A DNA stretch of 64,000 nt from a virus. Below the pieces are notes generated by a model, which was not told where the DNA came from, did not search any database, and saw only the letters and a program-made list of their open reading frames with translations. Every line of letters begins with the position of its first letter. Position 1 is the stretch's first letter. The stretch is from positions 1 through 64,000 of IMG/VR virus record IMGVR_UViG_3300046318_000374; one strand, given 5' to 3'. This document shows positions 33,348-43,700 of this stretch, piece after piece. Position numbers and translations under genes: made by a program.

Positions 33348-33791
33348 TTATGGTTTTACCGGCCAAACTAAATTAAAAGGATTTGATTGAGATGTAATAT
33401 CTCTTAAATCTTGTCTATAAGATGTGTATAATGCTTTTGTTTCTGTTGGAATATCACCTAATTGTGTCCAATCTGTCTCTGCTAATAATTGACTACGGAT
33501 TTCTCTTACTTCAATCCATTTATTTTCAATTTTATCTGCGATTTCCGCTTCAGTAGCATCATTTTGTACCCAATTTTGATAATATATCCCATCAATTAGG
33601 GTTGGAGTACCTTCAACGATGTTTTTTGTGTAATCGTTGGGTTTTGTTGTTTGTTGAACGGCAAATACACCCCACTCACTCAATAATTCGGTTGTTAAAT
33701 TGGTAGGAAAGCTAACATTATAGTTATCTTCTCTCAATTGTTCTATTGAGTATGGATATGTTATGTTTTCGTTTACTATTCTTAAATACAT
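33348..33791 (-). CDS. Phage tail fibre assembly chaperone-like protein
   Basis: 147 residues. The C-terminal half matches the tail assembly chaperone (Phage_tail_APC / tail fibre assembly) pattern: IRSQLLAETDWTQLGDIP, YTSYRQDLRDITSQSNPFNLVWPVKP. The N-terminal half, YPYSIEQLREDNYNVSFP and LLSEWGVFAVQQT, is the usual start of these proteins. They help fold or trimerise fibres and are encoded beside them, as here, between two giant fibre genes. It starts 2 bases after the BspA-like gene stop. The 147-residue length is typical. Which of the fibres is its client cannot be told. Confidence 0.85.
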   Translation of the reverse strand: MYLRIVNENITYPYSIEQLREDNYNVSFPTNLTTELLSEWGVFAVQQTTKPNDYTKNIVEGTPTLIDGIYYQNWVQNDATEAEIADKIENKWIEVREIRSQLLAETDWTQLGDIPTETKALYTSYRQDLRDITSQSNPFNLVWPVKP

Positions 33792-33793
33792 AA

Positions 33794-34708
33794 TTATTTG
33801 AAGTTAGTTGGTATAGCTGCGTAGTTAGATAAGTTAATACAATTGTTAAATGCGTTTGTACCAGTTGGAGTTGGTGTTCTTAACCATATTTCCGGCGCAG
33901 TACCTGTAAGTGCATTTGTTGTTGTACTCATATTATATATATTACTAAATAATGTTACTGAATTATTGTAAGTAAATTGTAATACATTTGTCAATGTACG
34001 GCAGTTCTGAAATGTTGATGAAAAGTTAATCACATTTGTATTTGTATCAAATAATGTAGATGGAACACTTGTTAATCCCGTACACGCTAAAAAACAAGAG
34101 GCAAATGATGTTGCTAATGTATTATATTGGAATATATTTGTACCAATTGATGTTATTTGAGTTGTTGCAAATGCGTTGGCAAAATCAGTTGCTCTTGTTG
34201 AGTATTGGAATATATCAGTTGGTATAGATGTTATACCTGTATTTCTCATAAATGAACCAAATGTTTCTATATCTGCCAATCCCTCATATCCACCAACTGC
34301 ACTCATCGATGTCGATGATGGAATTGATGTTAAATTAGTACATCCATAGAAATTAAGAGTTCTCAATCCAACTGTCCCAAACTGAACAATACCATTTACC
34401 AAACTTCGTATTGATGAATTGTTATTAACCCTAAAACCAGGCATAAATCCATAAATAGTTATAGTGTATGTTGTAGGAGAACCAACTGCCGAATATGTAT
34501 GTATTCTACTTGCTGAAGTTGATGACGAAATTGCAGTTGTTGCAGAACCATCACCCCAATCTACAACAATATTAGGAGTTAGAGCACCAAAATCAACAAT
34601 TGGTAACGTAAATGTTACACCCGCCGTTGGTACTAATATTGTAAATTTGAAAGGGTAGGTTGTACTACCCTCTCCACCTGATGTTGTCAATCTTCTAAAT
34701 ATTCCCAT
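33794..34708 (-). CDS. PKD-like plus BspA/DUF285-type leucine-rich-repeat protein
   Basis: 304 residues. The N-terminal part contains FKFTILVPTAGVTFTLPIV and VVDWGDGSATTAISS, a PKD-like beta domain with its WGDG motif. From about residue 95 the sequence turns into DUF285/BspA-type repeats: GLRTLNFYGCTNLTSIPSS, DIFQYSTRATDFANAFATTQITSIGTNIFQYNTLATSFASCFLACTGLTSVPSTLFDTNTNVINFSSTFQNC in shorter units, each with F..C.N/T.L. and SIP. BspA-like proteins in bacteria bind host surfaces. No signal peptide is present, which fits a virion protein over a secreted one. It sits 4 bases after the 3165-codon fibre gene stop and 2 before the chaperone. A receptor-binding or decoration role is inferred. Confidence 0.82.
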   Translation of the reverse strand: MGIFRRLTTSGGEGSTTYPFKFTILVPTAGVTFTLPIVDFGALTPNIVVDWGDGSATTAISSSTSASRIHTYSAVGSPTTYTITIYGFMPGFRVNNNSSIRSLVNGIVQFGTVGLRTLNFYGCTNLTSIPSSTSMSAVGGYEGLADIETFGSFMRNTGITSIPTDIFQYSTRATDFANAFATTQITSIGTNIFQYNTLATSFASCFLACTGLTSVPSTLFDTNTNVINFSSTFQNCRTLTNVLQFTYNNSVTLFSNIYNMSTTTNALTGTAPEIWLRTPTPTGTNAFNNCINLSNYAAIPTNFK

Positions 34709-34712
34709 AACA

Positions 34713-37700
34713 TTACGCCATATTTAATCCTGTCACAAATCCATAATAAGTTGTTCCTCCATCATAAGTATAGAATACCAAAATATCAGTTCCACTTGCA
34801 GTTAATGCAGGTGCACCAGTTCCACCAGCCCATCTAACAGTTCCTGGCCAAGTTATTGTACCACTTCCACCATTTACAATCAACAATGTAAAACCAAATG
34901 CCTTACCTGCAGGTGGATTTGTGAATGTTACAGCCGCTGATGATGTAAATTGTCTTCTAAAGTTGTTTGCAGTTGATAAATCAATTGTAACATTTGTACC
35001 CGAACCTAAATTTGAGTATGTTTCTCTAAATACAGTTGTTGTTACATAAGTACTAGCATCTACTGCACCTGTGATTGTTAGTATTGTACCATCAAATGTT
35101 AAGTTTGATTCAACCGTTGCATTTGGAGCAGTTCCATCTAACGTAATAATACCATTATCGGTTGTACCAGTTAAAGAAAGAAGACCAGATGTACCTGCTG
35201 AACCAGTTGAGCCAGATGAACCAGATGTACCACCGCTACCAGCAGTACCACCTGCAGATGTACCAGATGAACCGGTAGTACCAGAAGTTCCGTTTGTACC
35301 ATTAGTTCCAAAGAATGTACCATCTACACCAGATGAGCCAGATGAACCATTTGTACCAATACCTGATGTTCCACTACTTCCACTTGAACCCGATGTGCCT
35401 GAAGAACCACTACTTCCAAAGAATGTACCATCTAAACCAGAAGAGCCAGTTGTACCAGATGTTCCATCAGTACCAGTTGAACCAGATGTACCTGTTGAAC
35501 CACTACTTCCGCTACTTCCGCTTGAACCACTACTTCCAAAATAAGTACCATCTAAACCACTACTTCCACTTGAACCAGATGTGCCAGTTGAACCACTGCT
35601 TCCACTTGAACCACTACTTCCACTTGAGCCTGAAGAACCACTACTTCCAAAATATGTACCATCTAAACCAGATGAACCACTACTTCCGCTTGTACCGGAT
35701 GTACCATTTGATGCAGAAGAACCACTACTACCAGAAGAACCTGCAGTTCCACTACTTCCAAAGAAAGTACCATCTAAACCAGAAGAACCAGATGTACCTG
35801 TACTTCCGGACGAACCAGATGTACCCATTTCACCACTACTTCCACTTGAACCACTACTTCCACTAGAACCAAAGTAAGTACCATCTAAACCACTACTTCC
35901 ACTTGAACCAGTTGTACCAGATGTACCATCAGTACCAGTTGAACCAGATGAACCACTACTTCCACTTGAACCTGCAGTACCACTACTTCCAAAGAATGTA
36001 CCATCTAAACCACTACTTCCACTAGAACCTGTTGAACCAGATGAACCTGTTGTACCAGAAGTTCCTTCAGAACCACTACTTCCGCTCGAGCCACTACTTC
36101 CACTTGTACCAGATGAACCAAAGTATGTACCATCTAAACCAGATGAACCACTACTTCCACTTGAGCCACTACTTCCGCTACTTCCACTACTTCCACTTGA
36201 GCCACTACTTCCACTTGTTCCAGATGAACCAAAGAAAGTTCCATCTACCCCACTACTTCCGCTAGTTCCATTTGTTCCGCTTGAACCCGAAGAACCACTA
36301 CTTCCACTTGAACCAGATGAACCACTACTTCCAAAATATGTACCATCAAATCCACTACTACCGCTTGAACCCGATGTTCCATCAGTACCAGTTGAACCAC
36401 TACTTCCACTTGAGCCAGATGAACCATCGATTCCAGATGTACCATCTACACCACTACTTCCACTACTTCCGCTTGAGCCAGAAGAACCGCTTGAACCACT
36501 ACTTCCACTACTACCAGAAGAACCAGAAGAGCCTGATGTACCAGATGAACCAAAATATGTACCATCTTGTCCTGATGTACCAGATGTTCCTGCTGCTCCG
36601 GCTACTCCACTACTACCCGCAGTTCCCGGTGTACCCGCAGTACCACTTGAACCAGTAGCGCCAGATGTACCACTTACACCTGAAGAACCTGATGAACCAC
36701 TACTTCCAAAATATGTACCATCTAAACCACTACTTCCACTACTTCCGCTTGAGCCAGATGTACCACTAGAGCCACTACTTCCACTACTTCCGCTTGAGCC
36801 AGAAGTTCCATCGCTACCAGTTGTACCAGATGAACCGCTACTACCACTTGAGCCAGATGTACCGCTTGTTCCTGCCGTACCAGTTGAACCATCAGTTCCA
36901 CTACTTCCACTAGAACCATCAATACCAGAAGAACCAGAAGAACCGCTACTTCCACTTGAACCAGAAGAACCGCTACTTCCACTTGAACCACTGCTTCCAC
37001 TACTTCCATCTAATCCAGATGAACCAGATGAACCAGATGTTCCTTCACTACCAGTTGTACCACTACTACCGGTTGAACCACTACTGCCACTACTTCCACT
37101 ACTTCCGCTAGTTCCGCTGCTTCCACTTGAGCCAGATGAGCCTGATGTTCCTTCACTACCAGTTGTACCAGATGAGCCACTACTTCCACTACTTCCGCTA
37201 CTTCCGCTTGAACCACTACTTCCACTACTTCCACTACTTCCGCTTGAACCAGATGAACCAGTTGTACCAGAAGAACCTGTTGTACCACTACTTCCACTAC
37301 TTCCGCTGCTTCCACTACTTCCGCTTGAACCACTAGAACCAGATGTTCCACTAGAACCAGTTGTACCACTACTGCCCGAAGAGCCAGAAGAGCCTGAAGT
37401 TCCGTTTGAACCGGATGTACCTGATGTACCATCTTCACCGCTAGTTCCACTACTACCAGCCGAACCTGCCGAACCATTTGAACCAGATGAGCCAGAAGAA
37501 CCTGAAGTTCCATCAAAACCAGATGTACCGGCTGAACCACCCGAACCAGCAGAACCCGCCGAACCAGTTGTACCACTACTACCAGATGAACCACTACTTC
37601 CACTACTTCCCGCAGTTCCACTTGAGCCAGAAGAACCATCTACTCCACTACTTCCGCTTGAACCAGATGAACCGCTTGTAGCAGATGTACCAGAAGAACC

Positions 37701-40700
37701 AGCAGTTCCCGTTGAACCAGATGTACCTGCCGTACCGCGTGTTCCAGAAGAACCAGATGTACCTCCACTACCAGATGTACCACTTGTACCAGAAGTACCA
37801 GCAGACCCCGTTGTTCCACTACTACCAGATGTTCCACTACTTCCGCTAGTTCCACTTGAGCCGGATGTTCCACTTGTTCCACTACTACCAGATGTTCCGC
37901 TTGAACCAGTTGTACCACTTGAACCAGATGTTCCACTACTTCCAGATGTTCCGCTTGAGCCAGATGTACCACTACTTCCAGATGTTCCACTACTTCCAGA
38001 TGTTCCACTACTTCCAGATGTACCACTACTTCCGCTTGTTCCGCTTGAACCAGATGAGCCAGATGAACCGCTACTTCCACTACTTCCACTTGAACCAGAA
38101 GAACCGCTAGAACCAGTTGAACCACTACTTCCACTAGAGCCACTACTTCCACTACTTCCGCTTGAACCAGATGTTCCATCAATACCAGATGAACCAGATG
38201 AACCAGATGAACCACTACTTCCGCTACTTCCACTTGAACCAGAAGAACCACTGCTTCCACTTGAACCAGAAGAACCAGAAGAACCATTTGTACCAGATGT
38301 ACCTGCTGCCTGCTGAACGTCTCTAGCTTCTAATTTTTTTGTTGTTTCATTCCAAACTACTACTAAATTTGAATTAGAGCCAGTGTTGAATGAATTAACA
38401 TATATACTTCCACTTGCACCCAAACTACCACTAACTACAAAGTTTGCGTTAATTGTACTGTCTTGATTTGCTTGTACAAATGATGCAGTATCTACGTTTG
38501 TTGCGTTTAGTGCAAATTGTGCAACTGATGCAAATGATGATGAGTAAACATACATTGATGCAGTTTGCTCATTTTTAATAAATCCTTCCGCCGTTAATGC
38601 TCCACCTAATACATAAGATGCAGTTACGGCGTATGATGCTGATAATGCAAACGATGCAGTACCAACTGTCATTGAAGCAGTTTGTGAATTTTGTATAAAG
38701 TTTGCCGTATCTACATTGGCTGCATTAGCTGCAAACAATGCATACGATGATGATTCTGCAAAATACACACTCATCGAAGATGTTTGTGAATTAAGAACAA
38801 ATTGACCTGTGTTAGCAGATGCAGATATTAATGCTTCTAATGAACCACTACTTAAACCCTGAACATTTGCTGCTACTTCTGCAAATCCTGCTCTTTCAGC
38901 ATATGATGAAGAAAGTACAGTACCTATTACTCTATCACCCTGAATTGTTCCATTTATTAAAGAACCACCACTACCGATTACCGCGTGTCCACTTGTTAAA
39001 CCACTAAAGTTAATTTGGACAGTATCGTTATCAATTGCTAAAATTGATGCCGGTAGAATCATTTCTTCAGAGCCAGTTGCATAGACCTGAACCATTGGAT
39101 AACGAATATCCAAATTATGAACAATTGTTACCGAACTTACATTATTAAATGATACTGTCTCCGTTAAAGTAGTTTCTGGTTGAGGAATATAGTATCCTCT
39201 ATTTTCATCCCATCTTAAAATATCGTATTCTACACTAGCAGTTGGTCCTCCACCTGTAAATGTGTAAGTACCATATAATGAACCACTTAAATATGGAGAG
39301 TATAGGAAACTAGCCGTTAATTCCGGCGTTACTAATCTATCAGTATATGTTGTACCATAAATACTTGCCGATGTATTAACTACAAACCCATTATCAGGCG
39401 AAATTGATGCAGTAAATGAACCGGATTTTAATATTGGAGTTTCAAATGCTAAATTAGCAATGTTGATATTTGTTAAACCACTACCATCTCCCACATAACG
39501 TGAACCAGATGCTGCAACTACATCACTACCAGTAATAAAGATACCGCCGGTAACATACAATGAACCAGTTATAGAAACATCCGTATCAACTTGCAACCCT
39601 TTGTTTGGTGAAATTACAGCAGTTACCGAACCAGAAGTAATTCTATCTAATTTAAGGTCTTGCAATGCTTCAGCAGGGATGTTAAACAAACCACCACCAT
39701 CACCAGAATAATATGCCGCCGTTACCGGTACATTTATAGTTAATAATTCAGGGTCAATTAACGCAACTGCAGAACCAGATTGAATTCTATCTATTTCTAA
39801 ATCTTGTAAAGCAGATGCTGGGATGTTAAATAATCCACCACCATCTCCTTTATATAGAGATGCAGTTATCGAACCGCTGAATGCAACTGAACCACTAATA
39901 ACTAAACTTAATGAAGATGTACTAACAGTTCCAGTTACAGTTATTGGTACATTTGATACAAATCCTAAATTTGGAGAAATAGAAGCAGTTGCACTACCAC
40001 TAGCAATACGAGGTGTATCACCAGAACGTTCTGCAATTACACCTGTCAATTGAGAACCATCTCCAAAATAAGTTATTGCCGTTACTGAACCACTTACATT
40101 AACCGAACCTGTAAATTGTGAACCACTTTCGGGTGAAAATACAATAAGACCAGTTTCGGGCGATACGGAAGCAGTTACCGAACCACTAGCAATACGAGGC
40201 GAATCGGCTGAACGTTCAGCGATTACACCGGTTAATTGAGAACCATCTCCATAATATGTAAATGCTCTTACCGAACCACTAACATTAACTGAACCAGTGA
40301 ATTGTGAACCACTTTCTAGTGATAAAACTACAAATCCGTTTTCCGGCGTTACCGAGGCAGTTACACTACCAGTTGCAATTAAATTAGCCGTTAATGCATC
40401 AGGAGTTAGGGCAGAACGAGGGATGTTAAATAATCCAGCACCACTACCACTAAAGAACGATGCAGTTGTTGCTAACTGAACAAGTCCATCTACAAATATA
40501 CTACCAGTAAATTGTGAACCACTTTCTAACGATATTACTCTGAACCCATCTTCAGGTGATACCGAAGCAGTTACACTACCCGTTGCAATTAAAGTTGCCG
40601 TTAATGCATCCGGAGTTAGAGCAGAACGAGGAATATTGAATAATCCCTCACCACTACCGGAGTAGAATGAACCAGATGATAATTGAACACCACCACTTAC

Positions 40701-43700
40701 AAATAAAGAACCTGTAAATTGTGAACCACTATCTAACGCCTCTACTTTGAAACCATATTCAGGACTTACCGAAGCAGTTATTGAACCACTAGCAATCTTA
40801 AACGCATCAGTTGATAGAGCAGATATTGGTATATCAAATAAATTAGCACCACTACCACTAAAACCAGATGCAGATACTGCTACATTAACAACCATCCCAG
40901 CTTCAGGTGATATAGATGCCGAAGCAGAGCCTGAAATTATCTTTGAGGAATCAATTGCTAAATTAGCTAATGTAATATTGGTTAATTGAGAACCATCTCC
41001 AACAAAATATGAACCAGTTGGTACATATAAGTTACCACTTACAATCGTTTCTCCAATAAATTCAATTTTTTGAGGTACTTCATATTGATTTACAATATTG
41101 ATTGTACCACCCATTGTTTGGTGTATTTGACAATTGTAATAAAGCGTATCAGGAGAACCACTAGGTGGTGTAAATGTGATAACACCAACATCATCACCAC
41201 CATTTGTTACACCATCACTATATACATTAGTTAATCCTGCACCATACACTGTCTTAAATAAGAATGGGTGCCCTGTTGCGTTTATGTTAAATGTATAAGT
41301 TACTCCTCTTACTAATTTTAATGTTGGATTATCACCAACTATTGCACCATCAAATGTATATGCGGACATACCATTTGCAGTTACATCAAATGTAGTTAGT
41401 AAAGAACCAGTTGGTATTATTACAATTGAAGAAGAAACTGTCAATCCACCACTAATAAATGTATTAGTATTGATTTCCAATCCTCTATCCGGCGAAATTG
41501 ATGCAGTTGCACTACCACTTGCTATTCTAAATGCTTCTTCCGATAATGCATTTAATGGAATATTAAATAAACCCTCTCCACTACCAGTAAATGCAGATGC
41601 AGATACAGTATTTTGGAAATATGCAGGTACATTTGTTGTAAATCCACTAATTGGAGATACTGAAGCAGATGCCGAACCTGAAATTATTTGTGTAGAATCA
41701 ATAGCTAAATTAGCTAATGAAATATTTCTTAATTTTGAACCATCTCCAACAAAGAATGAACCAGTTTCGGTGTAAATGTTACCATTTACTCTTAAACTAC
41801 CAGTAAATTGTGAACCACTTATAGTAGATTCAACTCTAAATCCAAATTCTGGCGATACTGAAGCAGTTACTGAACCACTTACTATTCTAAATGCCTCACT
41901 TGTTAAGGCAGATTGTGGGATATTAAATAAACCCTCACCAGAACCAGTAAACGCAGAAGCAGAAACCGTTGTATTAACTACTAATCCTCTATCAGGTGAT
42001 ATTGAAGCAGTTGCCGAACCACTAGCAATTCTAAATGAATCACCAGAGATAGCAGATTGTGGAATATTGAATAATCCCTCACCAGAACCAGTAAATGCCG
42101 AAGCGGAAACTGTATTTGTGAAGTATGCGTCCACATTTACATTAAATCCTTCTACCGGAGAAATAGATGCAGTAGCAGAACCACTAGCAATCTTATTAAT
42201 TTCAAAAGATAAAGCAGATTGTGGGATATTAAATAAACCCTCACCACTACCAGAGAAATAACCAGAGCCAGATGGTATAGTTGTTATACCACTTATGTTA
42301 ATACTACCAGTAAATTGTGAACCACTTACTAAAGATTCAACTCTAAACCCATTTTGTGGTGTTACCGAAGCAGTTACCGAACCAGATGTTATTTGAGTAC
42401 TAATTAATGCGTCTGGTGTTAGGGCAGTACGTGGTATATTAAATAATTTTTCACCAGAGCCACTAAAGAATGAACCAGAGTCAATAAATACACTACCACT
42501 AATGGTTAAACTACCACTAATTGTTGCAAAAGTATTAACAACTAAACCAGTTGATGGTTCAATTGATGCAGTTGCACTACCACTTGCTATTAAAGTTGAT
42601 GTTAATGATGGTATGTTTGTTAATCTACTACCATCACCCTGAAATGAACCACTAAATGAACCGCTAAACTCAATTGCAGTTATTGAACCACTTACTTCAA
42701 TAGAACCTGTAAATTCTGAACCACTTTCTGATGATTCAACTCTAAATCCATATTCAGGGTTTACCGAAGCAGTTACCGAACCACTTGCTATGAAAGAACT
42801 AATTAAAGCATCTTGCGTTAAAGCAGTTCTAGGAATATTAAATAATCTTTCTCCACTACCACTAAATGATGAACCTGAAACTAATTCAATTCCACCACTT
42901 ACAAATAAAGAACCAGTAAATTGTGAACCACTATCTATTGAAATTACTCTAAATCCATATTCAGGAGCAACTGATGCAGTAATACTACCACTTTTGATTT
43001 CAGTTGATATCAAAGCATCCTGCGTTAAGGCAGAACGAGGAATATCAAATAATTGTTGTCCACTACCACTAATGAACGAACCAGATGCCATAAAAATGCT
43101 TCCACTAAACGTAGAACCACTTGCAGTTGATTGAACTACAAATCCAAACTCATCAGTTACCGATGCAGTTACCGAACCACTAGCAATTAAATTAGATAAA
43201 AGGGCATCTGGTGTTAAAGCAGAACGAGGAATATCAAATAAACCTCTACCGCTACCACTATATTGTGATGCCGATACCGAACCTTCAAAACTTGCCGAAG
43301 TATTAACTACTAAACCAAAATTAGGAGAAATAGATGCAGTTGCACTACCACTTGCAATTAAAGTACTAATTAATGCATCGGGAGTTAGAGCAGAACGTGG
43401 TATATCAAATAAATTTCTACCAGAACCACTAAATGATGAACCAGAATTGAGTAAAACACTACCACTTACACGTAAACTTCCACTTATTTCTGCAAAAGTA
43501 TTAACAACTAAACCCCTATCAGGAGATATTGATGCAGTTGCACTACCACTAGCAATACGAGGAGCTACTGTTGATGGTACATTTAATAATTGTGAACCAT
43601 CACCAACAAAAGAGCCAGTGAATGAACCACTTGCACTATTAACAATTAAAATATCTCTGATTTCAACCGAACCTGTGAATTCTTGTCTATCGGTTAATTC

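Noticed and set aside
35071-38110. Several plus- and minus-strand open frames rich in Tyr/His/Met/Asn or Val/Leu/Glu
   Set aside because: These are other-frame readings of the same Gly-Ser-Ser repeats in the 3165-codon gene.
35185-38313. CRISPR-like or satellite DNA array
   Set aside because: The repetition is codon-level, in one long frame, with irregular units; no uniform repeats and spacers.
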